Origin: an uncultured Muribaculum sp.
GTDB lineage: Bacteria; Bacteroidota; Bacteroidia; Bacteroidales; Muribaculaceae
NCBI GenBank assembly: GCA_910589555.1
Contig: CAJUTE010000001.1
Span: 1 to 62,082 of the forward strand
Reading direction: 5' to 3'
DNA length: 62,082 nt
Below the pieces are notes generated by a model. It did not search any database. It was not told the DNA's origin and saw only the letters and a program-made list of their open reading frames with translations. The position numbers were made by a program, and so were the translations under genes. Shown piece after piece: positions 1-8,885 of this stretch (positions within the stretch are counted from its first letter, which is position 1; the number at the start of each line of letters is the position of its first letter).

Positions 1-2
1 CG

Positions 3-539
3 ACCTCATGGCTGAGATCGGCTGGAATATTACGTAACTTCGATGAAAGTTATAGTTTAATTCCTAGTCGATTTGAAATAAACCCTCAGTCTGAATTCGC
101 TTTCTCGCCAATTCCTAAACCATTGACCGGAGACTATGAATATGTAGAGTGGTCATCTGAAAATCCTGAGATAGCATCAGTTGATGGAAATGGAATTGTA
201 CGGTCTAGCAAGTTAGGAGAAACAGTTATTACTGCCAAATTTGTTGATCGGTATGGTAACAGCAAAAAAGCACACGCAACTGTAATTTGCACAAATACGC
301 CACAAAATAGTGGTACAAATACAATTCATGCTGATGATAGATGGTCTGTAACCACTATCGATAAGAGAATATTGATTCAAAATGCTTCACCTGGAAATAC
401 TTATTCAATTTACAACATCCAAGGACAGTTGATAGCTCAATCTGAAGCATTGTCGTCATTATTATCTTTTGAAGTATATAGTTCTGGAGTATATATAGTA
501 AAGTCTGGATCAATTGCTCAGAAAGTTCTTTGCCAATAA
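3..539 (+). CDS. C-terminal part of a T9SS-sorted Ig-like (Big_2) surface protein, cut by window edge
   Basis: The frame is open from the first bases of the window with no stop, so this is the 3' end of a longer gene, about 178 residues visible. Residues from roughly position 90 to 300 read as a bacterial Ig-like (Big_2) domain, with the typical SSENPEIASVDGNGIV pattern. The last 70 residues (YNIQGQLIAQ, then SGVYIVKSGS) resemble a T9SS type A sorting domain, which directs secretion and cell-surface attachment. The N-terminal catalytic or binding part lies outside the window, so the function is unknown. An internal TTG at 123 is a possible but unlikely start. A perfect 18-bp hairpin follows the stop. 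Confidence 0.75.
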   Translation, partial: TSWLRSAGILRNFDESYSLIPSRFEINPQSEFAFSPIPKPLTGDYEYVEWSSENPEIASVDGNGIVRSSKLGETVITAKFVDRYGNSKKAHATVICTNTPQNSGTNTIHADDRWSVTTIDKRILIQNASPGNTYSIYNIQGQLIAQSEALSSLLSFEVYSSGVYIVKSGSIAQKVLCQ

Positions 540-551
540 TAGCACTCAAAC

Positions 552-598
552 ATATGCAATTCAGGCGATGTTAAACGCAAATCGCCTGAATTGCATAT
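552..598. terminator. Bidirectional intrinsic terminator between convergent genes
   Basis: An 18-bp perfect inverted repeat (552-569 with 581-598) has an 11-nt loop. It sits between the end of the T9SS cargo gene and the end of the minus-strand kinase gene. T-rich sequence follows on the plus strand. Confidence 0.75.
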
Positions 599-659
599 AT
601 TCTTATTATCCAATCGTTTCTATCATAATTCCATTCTTACTCACAGTTTGGTTGCCTTA

Positions 660-2330
660 TCAATATCGGAACGAGGAGCCGCCGAGGAATTCACGCAGCA
701 AGGAGGTGTGGGGAATCAGGCGGTCGGTGATAGGGATGAAATACTGCAAGAGACGGCGCAACCTGTCGGCTTCCGCAAACTCAGGCACATCGTGGGGCAC
801 TCCCCGCAGGATGTCCTCAGCGAAATCCTTCATCACACCAAGCTCGAAGATCAACGACGAGTTGAACAGCGCGTCGGCATTTTCCTGATAGGGGAAAATC
901 CAGCGTTCCTCACCGCGTCTCACACTCGGCCAGCGTTTTATGGTATCGACAGCCGACACGCCGCGATACTTATAGTCACGTATCATACGCCTCAACAGGC
1001 GGTTGTCGGTTGTCGGAACCCAGTTGTGGTCATCAATCGAGAGCGTGGTCAACGCCGATACATAAATAAGATACTTCATCTTGTCCTCGATGTGGGAGGT
1101 AAGTTCAGGATTAAGCCCGTGGATACCCTCGATGAGAAGAACCGAGTTGGAATTGAGTTTCAGTTTCCGACCTTTGTACACACGCTTGCCGAGTTCAAAA
1201 TCGTAGGTGGGAAGATTAATCTCATCCCCGGCTATAAGGGCGTTCAGATCCTTGTTGAACTGCTCAAGATCAAGAGCATAAAGCGATTCAAAGTCATAGT
1301 CGCCGTCAGCCTCACGTGGCGTGTTTTCCCGGTTCACAAAATAATCGTCAAGGGAGATCATGCGAGGCTCCAGCAGATTGGTCATCAGCTGGATGGCAAG
1401 ACGCTTGGTGAATGTGGTCTTTCCCGAAGACGATGGACCGGCTATAAGCACAACCCTTGCCCCTCCTTCGGCATAACGTCGTGAAATTTCATCGGATATG
1501 CGCCCTATCTTTTTATCATGCAGCGCCTCGGCTACATTTATAAGCATCGCCGTGTCCTTGCTCAACACTTTCTCATTGAGATCACCCACATTGTCGACAC
1601 CAATCACCTTATTGAATTCAAGATAGTCGGTAAAGGCATGATAAAGCTTCTCCTGTGCTATTGGCTTCGCGGCTATATCCGGATTAAGGCTGTCGCGCCC
1701 CATTAGAAGGAATCCCGACTTATAAAGCACAAGGTCAAACACGCTCAGCATTCCGGTCGACGGAGCAAGATTGCCGTAATAGCTGTCACACAGCCCGTCA
1801 AGACGATAATATACCGTGTAAAGCTCATGAGTGGTCTTCAACAGCTTCACTTTATCGTGAAGTCCCTGCTTCTCAAATATCTTTATGACATCGCTGGTGA
1901 GACGTTCCTTGCGTTCAAAACGCAGATCCCTTGCCACCAGCTCACTCATATATTCCTTAAGGCGGTTCACCACCTCGCCGTCGACATGGATATCACCGTG
2001 AAGGCGGCAATAGTAGCCGCGCGACACAGAATGCTCTATGACAAGACGCACTCCGGGATAAAGATGATTGACGGCACAATAAAGCATCATGCAGAGCGAC
2101 CTCACATAAACGCGGTTGCCCGAAGGGGTGTCAGCCGACAGAAACTGCACCAACTTTGGTGAGAACAGCGGAAACTGCATATCCTCGGTCTTATTATTGA
2201 CCTGGGCGCAGATAGGCTTAAACGGAATGCGGTCGGCAAGCGTCTCGTAAATATCCGACAATGTCATGCCACCCTCGAAAGGAATATACTCCTCGATATT
2301 CTTGCAGTAAATTTTAAGTTGATCGCTCAT
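660..2330 (-). CDS. Uridine kinase-like nucleoside kinase with N-terminal TGS/ThrRS-like module
   Basis: This 556-residue protein has a phosphoribulokinase/uridine kinase fold in its C-terminal half. The P-loop GPSSSGKTT lies near residue 297, followed by the kinase motif SLDDYFVNRE and the later LIEGIHGLNPEL. The first 220 residues resemble the TGS and second additional domain of threonyl-tRNA synthetase (FEGGMTLSDIYE; HGDIHVDGE). This fused architecture is common in Bacteroidetes and Firmicutes as a 'nucleoside kinase'. It is expected to phosphorylate uridine or cytidine in pyrimidine salvage, in the cytosol. The role of the N-terminal module is unknown. The ATG at 2330 gives the natural start. 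It is convergent with the upstream gene and separate from the GH105 gene behind it. Confidence 0.85.
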   Translation of the reverse strand: MSDQLKIYCKNIEEYIPFEGGMTLSDIYETLADRIPFKPICAQVNNKTEDMQFPLFSPKLVQFLSADTPSGNRVYVRSLCMMLYCAVNHLYPGVRLVIEHSVSRGYYCRLHGDIHVDGEVVNRLKEYMSELVARDLRFERKERLTSDVIKIFEKQGLHDKVKLLKTTHELYTVYYRLDGLCDSYYGNLAPSTGMLSVFDLVLYKSGFLLMGRDSLNPDIAAKPIAQEKLYHAFTDYLEFNKVIGVDNVGDLNEKVLSKDTAMLINVAEALHDKKIGRISDEISRRYAEGGARVVLIAGPSSSGKTTFTKRLAIQLMTNLLEPRMISLDDYFVNRENTPREADGDYDFESLYALDLEQFNKDLNALIAGDEINLPTYDFELGKRVYKGRKLKLNSNSVLLIEGIHGLNPELTSHIEDKMKYLIYVSALTTLSIDDHNWVPTTDNRLLRRMIRDYKYRGVSAVDTIKRWPSVRRGEERWIFPYQENADALFNSSLIFELGVMKDFAEDILRGVPHDVPEFAEADRLRRLLQYFIPITDRLIPHTSLLREFLGGSSFRY

Positions 2331-2383
2331 AATTGATAGTTGATTTCTAATTTAAAACAATGTGATGCCCCGCACGGGAGGAA

Positions 2384-3703
2384 TCAATAGACTATGCACT
2401 TGCCCTCGCTCACATATATCGAGCCTTTGACAGGATGCTCCACGCAGCGTCCCGTGAGGTCATAGTATTTAACATCCTTCACGCCGTCAGTGTTCACCTC
2501 GACGATGCCGCCGGTGCCGCTTTCAAGCAGCTTGAGCAATGCGTGAAGCTCGGCGGCGCCCCACAGCCAGCAGCCGTAGCCGAAATCCTCAAAATCCGGG
2601 ACTGAGTTGTAGGTGATCACTCCCCCGTCTTCAGGCTTGGAGCCTGAGCCTTGAAGATAGCCCACAAATCCGGTGTCGGGGTGCACGGCATCGAGCATCG
2701 ACTCCCATCCTTTGGTTATCGCCGGCATATAGATATCCTTGTCAAGAAGCCCCGTGCGCACTCCGTAAGCCATGCCGCCCACAAACAGCGACGTGCCGGT
2801 CATCTCCGGACCCTCGCTGCCCTTCAGCCCGAAATTCGTAGGAGCCGCAAGGCTCACATTCCATGAGCCGTCCTGACGCTGGCATTTGAGCAGACCTTCG
2901 CTCATAAGTTTGAAATCCGCTTCATAAGCGCTGCGGTGAGCCTCGTCGGCAGGCGTGAACTGCATCACACGCGCCAACGCCATATAGACCCAGCCGTTGC
3001 CACGGCTCCAATAACAGTCCTTGTCAGCCTCAACCTTGTCTTTGTAGGGCGGGTCAAACTGATAGTCGCGATACCACAATCCCGTGGCGGTGTTGAACAG
3101 AGGCTTGCCTCCGCCTTTCTTGTCACCGCCCTGCTTGTTGCGGGTGTATTCATACATCTCGTACATATACTCCCAATATCCCTTATCGCCGGTGATCCCG
3201 CCAAGTTGGGCTATCGCCGGCATACTCATCTGTATGGCATCCACCCAGGTCCAGTAATTCACTCTTCCGGTCGCCATCATCTGGTCAATGCGCATCTTTA
3301 TGTGCTCCATCCTCACAGTTTCCGCCGGATCCATCAGATACATCTCCAGATAAGATTGACCGCAGCATTGATAGTCGGCATTGTGGCTGCGCGCCTCATT
3401 GTCGGTGCTGCTTATCCACTGATGGAACTCTCCCCAGTCAACAGCATATTTCAGCCAGTCTTCCCGAGGATTCTCACGGTACATATTCAGAAGCCCCTCA
3501 TAGAACACCCCTCGTGTCCATATCTTGCTGTTGCGTTTCTTCCCGCCCACATAGCTGTCGGCGCCCACATCGGGATAATTGGTTATGAAATAACCAGCCA
3601 CCTTGTCGGCGGCAGCCATCACACTTTGGCTCGTGAACGAATCGGCGGCACAGCACGCCACACCGGCAAGAAATGCGGAAACAGCAAGTATCGGTCTTTG
3701 CAT
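2384..3703 (-). CDS. GH105 unsaturated glucuronyl/galacturonyl hydrolase, T9SS-type tail
   Basis: This 439-residue protein starts best at 3703, where MQRPILAVSAFLAGVACCA forms a signal peptide; a longer upstream frame would hide it. It belongs to the YteR/GH105 family, which removes the unsaturated uronic acid left by pectin lyases (usually from rhamnogalacturonan). The family hallmarks are visible: KIWTRGVFYEGLLNMY, DAIQMSMP, CYWSRGNGWVYMAL and CQRQDGSWN. The last 45 residues (VKYYDLTGRCVEHPVKGSIYV) look like a T9SS type A sorting tail, so the enzyme may be secreted to the surface. It is a distant paralogue of the GH105 gene ending at 5582, which lacks this tail. Confidence 0.88.
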   Translation of the reverse strand: MQRPILAVSAFLAGVACCAADSFTSQSVMAAADKVAGYFITNYPDVGADSYVGGKKRNSKIWTRGVFYEGLLNMYRENPREDWLKYAVDWGEFHQWISSTDNEARSHNADYQCCGQSYLEMYLMDPAETVRMEHIKMRIDQMMATGRVNYWTWVDAIQMSMPAIAQLGGITGDKGYWEYMYEMYEYTRNKQGGDKKGGGKPLFNTATGLWYRDYQFDPPYKDKVEADKDCYWSRGNGWVYMALARVMQFTPADEAHRSAYEADFKLMSEGLLKCQRQDGSWNVSLAAPTNFGLKGSEGPEMTGTSLFVGGMAYGVRTGLLDKDIYMPAITKGWESMLDAVHPDTGFVGYLQGSGSKPEDGGVITYNSVPDFEDFGYGCWLWGAAELHALLKLLESGTGGIVEVNTDGVKDVKYYDLTGRCVEHPVKGSIYVSEGKCIVY

Positions 3704-3748
3704 GATAATCAGTCTATGGTTATGGGCAATCAATAGTGTCGCCCATAG

Positions 3749-3756
3749 CAAAGATA
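3749..3756 (-). promoter_or_regulatory. Candidate -7 element for the first GH105 gene
   Basis: On the minus strand this reads TATCTTTG, matching TAnnTTTG, and lies about 45 bases before the chosen ATG at 3703. I see no good TTTG -33 partner, so support is partial. Confidence 0.4.
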
Positions 3757-3820
3757 CTGAAATTTCACATATTAATCATCCTTCCGCAGGTTTATTATAT
3801 GGCTGGGGACGATTTTTCAA

Positions 3821-5410
3821 TCAAAACGGCACGGAGGTGGCGCCCCATGATGAGCGGTCGAGGTTGCGGTAAGAGATCGCCTCTTTAAGATGGTGAGTGA
3901 GAATGGGCGCGGCGACAGCCTTGTCAAGGCTCATGTCGGGGCGGCAGCCATAGTCAAGATCCGCGACAGTGCGAGCCACCTTCAAGATGCGGTCATAGGC
4001 ACGGGCGCTCATGTCAAAGCGTTTCATGGCATATCGGAGCTGCTCCATGCACTCATTGTCAAGCACGGCATACTCAGCAAGCAGACGCGAATTCATCTGG
4101 GCGTTGCAATGCACATGGCACTCGGCGTTGAAACGCAACGTCTGCACAGCACGGGCTTTCACCACACGCTCCCTGATGGCGTCGCTACGCTCTCCAACGC
4201 CCATCGCTGACAATTCCTCAAACGGCACAGGCATAATCTCCACCTGAAGGTCTATTCGATCCATGAGCGGACCCGAGATGCGGCTCAGATAGCGGCTCAC
4301 CTGCCCCGGCATACACGTGCAATGCTTCGTAGGGTGGTTATAATAACCGCAAGGACATGGATTCATCGATGCCACAAGCATGAACCCGGCAGGATAGTCG
4401 ATGGAATACTTTGCCCTCGACACACTTATGACCCTATCCTCCAGCGGCTGACGCATGACCTCCAGAACGGCGCGCGGGAATTCGGGGAATTCGTCAAGGA
4501 AAAGCACCCCGTTGTGCGCCAGCGAAATCTCCCCCGGCATGGGATTGCTCCCGCCACCCACGAGAGCCACCGGCGAGATGGTGTGGTGAGGCGACCGGAA
4601 AGGACGGGTGGTCATCAGCATCGAGCCCTTGCGCAATTTTCCGGCAACGGAATGTATCTTTGTGGTCTCAAGAGCCTCCTGAAGCGTCAATGGAGGCAAT
4701 ATCGACGGCAACCGCTTAGCCATCATCGACTTCCCCGAGCCGGGAGCACCCACAAGCAATATATTATGCCCGCCGGCACACGCCACCTCAAACGCGCGTT
4801 TCACATTTTCCTGACCCTTCACCTCCGAAAAGTCGAAGTCAAAGCAAGACACCGCCCGGCAAAACTCCTCTCTCGTGTTGACCACCGTAGGCGCTATCGG
4901 CTCAGTGCCGTTGATAAACCCTACAGCCTGCGTCAATGTCTCAACCCCATACACATCCAGATTATTGACCACGGCAGCCTCACGGGCATTAGCCGCCGGC
5001 ACGATTATGCCGCGATAGCCAAGCTCTCGAGCTTTGATAGCCATAGGCAGCACACCGCGTATAGGCAACACGCTTCCGTCGAGCGACAGCTCCCCCATTA
5101 TCATATACCGGTCAAGATTTCCCGCCGGCATCACTTCGGCGGCGGCAAGAATCGCCACGCTTATAGGCAGATCATAGGCCGCACCCTCTTTGCGAACATC
5201 GGCGGGCGACATATTCACAAGCACGGCACGACGCGGAAATTCGTAACCCGACTGCCTCATCGCCGCGCGTACACGCTGATAACTCTCCTTGACGGCGACA
5301 TCGGCAAGCCCCACAAGATTAAACGTGGCGCCAATCTCCACCGACACCTCGATGGTGACAACGATAGCATCTATGCCTTGAACGGCGGCTCCGTAAGTTT
5401 TTACAAGCAT
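3821..5410 (-). CDS. comM: YifB/ComM family Mg-chelatase-like AAA+ ATPase
   Basis: The product is 529 residues from the ATG at 5410 (MLVKTYGAAVQGIDA), which matches the usual start of this family. An N-terminal Lon-protease-like ChlI domain (VEIGATFNLVGLADVAVKES) is followed by an AAA+ core with Walker A GAPGSGKSMMAKR and Walker B GVLFLDEFPEF. A cysteine-rich insertion (MNPCPCGYYNH) and a C-terminal ChlI-type lid follow. In other bacteria ComM is a helicase that drives branch migration of incoming DNA during natural transformation. In Bacteroidetes the role is mostly untested. The gene stands between two GH105 genes but no functional link is obvious. Confidence 0.88.
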   Translation of the reverse strand: MLVKTYGAAVQGIDAIVVTIEVSVEIGATFNLVGLADVAVKESYQRVRAAMRQSGYEFPRRAVLVNMSPADVRKEGAAYDLPISVAILAAAEVMPAGNLDRYMIMGELSLDGSVLPIRGVLPMAIKARELGYRGIIVPAANAREAAVVNNLDVYGVETLTQAVGFINGTEPIAPTVVNTREEFCRAVSCFDFDFSEVKGQENVKRAFEVACAGGHNILLVGAPGSGKSMMAKRLPSILPPLTLQEALETTKIHSVAGKLRKGSMLMTTRPFRSPHHTISPVALVGGGSNPMPGEISLAHNGVLFLDEFPEFPRAVLEVMRQPLEDRVISVSRAKYSIDYPAGFMLVASMNPCPCGYYNHPTKHCTCMPGQVSRYLSRISGPLMDRIDLQVEIMPVPFEELSAMGVGERSDAIRERVVKARAVQTLRFNAECHVHCNAQMNSRLLAEYAVLDNECMEQLRYAMKRFDMSARAYDRILKVARTVADLDYGCRPDMSLDKAVAAPILTHHLKEAISYRNLDRSSWGATSVPF

Positions 5411-5512
5411 AACATAGGATTGAGTGAATTCAAATATAATCAAAGTTCCCAACAATCCCACCATCACGGCACCAAAATCCCTGACAATAATTCTAAAACA
5501 GCGCCCATATAT

Positions 5513-5546
5513 AAAAAACTTCGGAGCCCCAACAGAGACTCCGAAG
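5513..5546 (-). terminator. Intrinsic terminator of the second GH105 gene
   Basis: On the minus strand an 8-bp stem (5539-5546 with 5519-5526) is followed directly by six T residues. It lies just after the stop of the GH105 gene at 5582. Confidence 0.85.
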
Positions 5547-5581
5547 CTATTCTTTCATCACCCCTCTACAGGGCGATCGGA

Positions 5582-6712
5582 TTATTTAAGTTTGTAAACC
5601 TCGGTTCCGGCGAGAAGGAAGCAACCTGTTCCGAAATCGTCAAAGTCAGGAACAGAATCGTAGGCTACCGGCTGACCATCTTTCGGCTCCTTGCCTGTGC
5701 CCTGAACATAGCCCAGATAACCGTTAGGATGCACAGCGTCCTTCACCATGGCATTCCATGCCTTCACTACTACCGGAAGATATTTGCCGCGTTCAAGCAC
5801 GCCGTTGTTTATGCCCCATGCCATTCCATACACGAACAGAGCGGTTCCGGTGAGTTCCTTTCCTCCGAAGTTGCTGCCGTCATGAAGGCTCACGTTCCAG
5901 AAACCATCTTCACGCTGACATTTAACAAGAGCGTCGCACATAGCCTCGAGGTCTCTCACGTAGTCCTTGCGGTGAGGAGCATCGGCAGGAATCTCGTCGA
6001 GCACGCGCACCAACGCTGCAACAACCCATCCGTTGCCACGTGACCAGTAGCAGTTCTTGCCGTTGGGCTCTTTATAGGGAGGCACGAAGTCCTTGTCGCG
6101 CCACCACAGACCCTCTTTCTCGTTGAAAAGACCGCCTGCGAGTGAATCGCGGGTCCAGCTATACATCTCCCAAGCCTTTTCATTGTAGCGGGGATCGCCG
6201 GTGAGCTTGCTCATCTTTGCAAGCACAGGCATACCCATCTGGATAGCGTCAATCCAAGTCCAGTCATTCACCTGAGGAGTGTTGATGAGCATATTCATCG
6301 TGCCCTTGGTCTTGGTGAGCATCTTAGGCTCCGGAGTCAGGTTATAGAGATCGATATAAGTCTGAGCGCAGCAATAATTGTCGGCATTACGGGTGGTAGT
6401 GTCATCACGGCGCATACCCCACTTGTGAGTCTCGCCCCACTGATAAGCGTAATCATAATAACGGTTGGCAGGATAAATCGAGTGAAGAGCCATCAAGCCT
6501 TCGAAATATATGCCACGAGTCCAGATATTTGCCTCATACACTTTCTTACGTGAGTAATAAGGAATACCCTCGTATGGATCGGGATGTTTCTTAAGATAGT
6601 AATCATTAACCTTGATCAAGGTGTTAAGAGTCTCTTTCTGATTGGGAATCTCGACAGCCTGAGCACCTACAGCAACAACCGCGAGCATCAGCAATGCTAA
6701 TAATTTTTTCAT
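5582..6712 (-). CDS. GH105 unsaturated rhamnogalacturonyl hydrolase, periplasmic
   Basis: This 376-residue enzyme has a clear signal peptide (MKKLLALLMLAVVAVGAQA) and the same GH105 signatures as the gene at 2384-3703: NIWTRGIYFEGLMAL, DAIQMGMPVL, CYWSRGNGWVVAAL and CQREDGFWN. Asp residues in DAIQMGMP and in the preceding RRDDTTTRNADNY are the expected catalytic sites. It should hydrolyse unsaturated galacturonic acid from oligosaccharides made by pectin lyases such as the PL11 at 56065-59739. It ends without a T9SS tail, so a periplasmic site is likely. It has its own promoter and terminator and is a single-gene unit. Confidence 0.9.
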   Translation of the reverse strand: MKKLLALLMLAVVAVGAQAVEIPNQKETLNTLIKVNDYYLKKHPDPYEGIPYYSRKKVYEANIWTRGIYFEGLMALHSIYPANRYYDYAYQWGETHKWGMRRDDTTTRNADNYCCAQTYIDLYNLTPEPKMLTKTKGTMNMLINTPQVNDWTWIDAIQMGMPVLAKMSKLTGDPRYNEKAWEMYSWTRDSLAGGLFNEKEGLWWRDKDFVPPYKEPNGKNCYWSRGNGWVVAALVRVLDEIPADAPHRKDYVRDLEAMCDALVKCQREDGFWNVSLHDGSNFGGKELTGTALFVYGMAWGINNGVLERGKYLPVVVKAWNAMVKDAVHPNGYLGYVQGTGKEPKDGQPVAYDSVPDFDDFGTGCFLLAGTEVYKLK

Positions 6713-6742
6713 GATAGATGTGATAATTTATTTTATTTCACG

Positions 6743-6774
6743 CAAATTTAGCTCAATATCACGACAATTGCAAA
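6743..6774 (-). promoter_or_regulatory. Promoter of the second GH105 gene
   Basis: On the minus strand TTTG (6771-6774) and TAAATTTG (6743-6750) are separated by 20 bases, an exact fit to the Bacteroidetes -33/-7 consensus. Transcription should start near 6737, about 25 bases before the ATG. Confidence 0.75.
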
Positions 6775-6802
6775 TATCACGCGCCCAAACCAACCGTTTC
6801 CC

Positions 6803-7402
6803 TCAGAAATCATAGCGAAAACCGATGACCGTGCGGAGTGTTTTTGCGCGTGAGGATCCGCTGACGGCTATCGACGCCTCAGGAATCACACTCAGTTTCC
6901 CCACATGAAAGTCAAAACCGCCACGCAAGCGTTTCTCCGACATCCTGTACTCCGGAATGGTCGTATAAGCGGCAATGACATCTATATTGTCGGTCAGCAC
7001 CACCCCGCACCCGGCAAGAAAGCAAGTCTCATATCCGTAGCCCGAATCATGGTGGGGATTAAGGATCGCCTTCACATAGAAGCGAGGAACCACACGATAA
7101 TTCACCCCTATTTTTGCTCCATAGGAATTGTAGGAACCATTGTAAGCTGCACCGAAATAAGCCTGTCCCTTATAAGTCAGATTCTTCCACTCACCCTTAT
7201 ATCCGGCATAAGCTCTCAGATACTGGTAGGCGGGCTTTTCAGAAAACACGCTCTGTTCAAGCGACACCTCCCAATGTTTCAGGAACGTGAAATCGCCATA
7301 GATGAAGCGATTATCACGCACACCTACTCCAAACTGAGCAAATGCTGCTAACGAACACACGGCAAACACCGCAGTAAAAAGAAAGCGCTGATATTTATTC
7401 AT
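6803..7402 (-). CDS. Small outer-membrane beta-barrel-like protein, last gene of MBOAT operon
   Basis: The 199-residue product has a signal peptide ending AAFAQ and then alternating aromatic and polar stretches ending in a terminal Phe (GFRYDF), typical of an outer-membrane beta barrel. I recognise no named family. Its ATG overlaps the stop of the SGNH lipoprotein gene by four bases (ATGA), so translation is coupled. The context suggests it serves the acyltransfer system encoded upstream, perhaps as a porin-like or scaffold protein. That is inference from position only. No catalytic motif is seen. Confidence 0.65.
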   Translation of the reverse strand: MNKYQRFLFTAVFAVCSLAAFAQFGVGVRDNRFIYGDFTFLKHWEVSLEQSVFSEKPAYQYLRAYAGYKGEWKNLTYKGQAYFGAAYNGSYNSYGAKIGVNYRVVPRFYVKAILNPHHDSGYGYETCFLAGCGVVLTDNIDVIAAYTTIPEYRMSEKRLRGGFDFHVGKLSVIPEASIAVSGSSRAKTLRTVIGFRYDF

Positions 7403-7977
7403 AATTCTTGCAGTAAAGTTTTGGTCAATATTTCATAGCCATAAGGGCTAAGATGAAGCTTATCACTATAAAGTTGGAAATCAATCTTGCCATCATGTAA
7501 AAAATCATCATATACATCCATGTACACAATCGCCGGCATGGATTCCACTATATGCTTCACAACAGCGTTAAATTCCGCGATATCATCATTGACATCATCT
7601 CGGTCAGATGTGAAATCACGCGGCAACACCGAATAAAGGTAGACACGCTTGGCATCAAGGGCTGTGATTGCATCTACATACCTCCGGGCATAATCTTCCC
7701 GATCCGTCTCTACAAACAGATAGTTATTGTTGGTGCCAATCATGACCACGACATTACGATCGGCAAATCTTCCGGCTAACGATTCAAGATATTCTATGCC
7801 GGCTCCCGACTTACCATAATTATACACAAGCCGCGAAGGGAAATATTCCGCCAGATCCCATCTCGCCACGATGGAATCACCAACAAAATCGAGCCTCGCG
7901 TCTTTAACATCATCAGAACACGACGATAGCAGGAACAATACGGCAAATGCCACCAAAATCTCGTGCAAATATTTCAT
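7399..7977 (-). CDS. SGNH/GDSL hydrolase lipoprotein
   Basis: The 192-residue product begins with a lipoprotein signal (LFLLSSC, Cys at residue 20). It then shows all four SGNH blocks: FVGDSIVARW (Ser nucleophile), YGKSGAG, MIGTNNN and the final DKLHLS Asp-His pair. Such proteins are esterases or acyltransferases acting on acetylated carbohydrates. It overlaps the genes on both sides by four bases and follows an MBOAT gene, so it probably removes or transfers O-acyl groups on an exported polysaccharide. The lipid anchor and the acidic SDDVKD after the Cys suggest surface exposure. Confidence 0.8.
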   Translation of the reverse strand: MKYLHEILVAFAVLFLLSSCSDDVKDARLDFVGDSIVARWDLAEYFPSRLVYNYGKSGAGIEYLESLAGRFADRNVVVMIGTNNNYLFVETDREDYARRYVDAITALDAKRVYLYSVLPRDFTSDRDDVNDDIAEFNAVVKHIVESMPAIVYMDVYDDFLHDGKIDFQLYSDKLHLSPYGYEILTKTLLQEL

Positions 7978-8879
7978 CTCAATCTATTTATAATACTATC
8001 GGTGTATATTACGGAACCATTGATATTGACATGACGGTCATCATAGAAAAGAGTGTCAACCTCATCAAAAGGCGACAAAAAAGTGTCATCATAAAACCGG
8101 AATCCATATTTTCCGCTCAATTCCCTCACCTGTTCGACAACCGTGTGTGTGCCGATACTGCGATCCACGCATCGCGGCGCAAAAACCACGGTCAGCTCCA
8201 CTCCATTGTCACGGCACAGATTAACAAACTCCTCAAACTCGGCACGTCGCTCATCTGACATCACCTCATCCTCTTCCCATTTAATCCGTACAGGATATTC
8301 CGGGGGCACCGGTTTTGCGATGAACCCATTCTCCCCCTGAATGCCAGCGGTCACAAAATTATACAGCAGGATCCTGAACCATATTCTGTTCAGTCGATAA
8401 AAATTGGATTGCAGGAAAACGCGCTCCAGCTCGTCACCTCCATGCAAGCGGCTGTCAATATCCCCAATCCCCTCGCCATAGTACGGCGCGAGAAAATTAT
8501 AGCGGCCGCCTATTCCGGTATCGCTGAGATTGCTCGGTATCATGCCTAACACAATCTTGCGTGGAGGCTTCTGCTCCAGAATAGCCTTCAGCAACGTGAG
8601 ATAGTAAGGAAACATCTGCCCGTTGGCGCCTCCATTATATGCCGTCACGCCGAGGCTGTCAGCCAGCGTCTTGGTGTTTATGCCGTTGAGAGCTACCGAA
8701 CTCCCCAGAACCACGATTTCCTCATCGGCAGATTTCAGCAGATGATCCACCATCTCATAGTCTCCGGCAAGGCGGTAGCGGTCCATATAGGCTTTGAACA
8801 TCTTCCCAAACAGAATGTCGAGAATGAAAACCACAACAATGACAGTTCCGAACCATATCAAACACTTCTTGAGATTCAT
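7974..8879 (-). CDS. DltD/AlgJ-like SGNH-fold acyltransfer partner of MBOAT
   Basis: This 301-residue protein has one N-terminal membrane anchor (CLIWFGTVIVVVFILDILFG) and a periplasmic domain. GSS occurs in VVLGSSVALNG, glycines in YNGGANGQ, and a late Asp-x-His in YDDRHVNINGS, the layout of SGNH-like partners of MBOAT enzymes (DltD, AlgJ/AlgX, PatB types). It starts six bases after the MBOAT stop and overlaps the next gene, so the proteins are very likely to act together. Expected role: accept the acyl group moved across the membrane by the MBOAT and pass it to a glycan. The exact acceptor is unknown. Confidence 0.75.
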   Translation of the reverse strand: MNLKKCLIWFGTVIVVVFILDILFGKMFKAYMDRYRLAGDYEMVDHLLKSADEEIVVLGSSVALNGINTKTLADSLGVTAYNGGANGQMFPYYLTLLKAILEQKPPRKIVLGMIPSNLSDTGIGGRYNFLAPYYGEGIGDIDSRLHGGDELERVFLQSNFYRLNRIWFRILLYNFVTAGIQGENGFIAKPVPPEYPVRIKWEEDEVMSDERRAEFEEFVNLCRDNGVELTVVFAPRCVDRSIGTHTVVEQVRELSGKYGFRFYDDTFLSPFDEVDTLFYDDRHVNINGSVIYTDSIINRLR

Positions 8880-8885
8880 AGCCGA

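Noticed and set aside
4322..6043. Long plus-strand open frame of 573 codons opposite comM and the second GH105 gene
   Set aside because: It spans two genes with strong family matches on the other strand, is rich in His, Arg and Ser, and has no recognisable domain; it is an antisense shadow.
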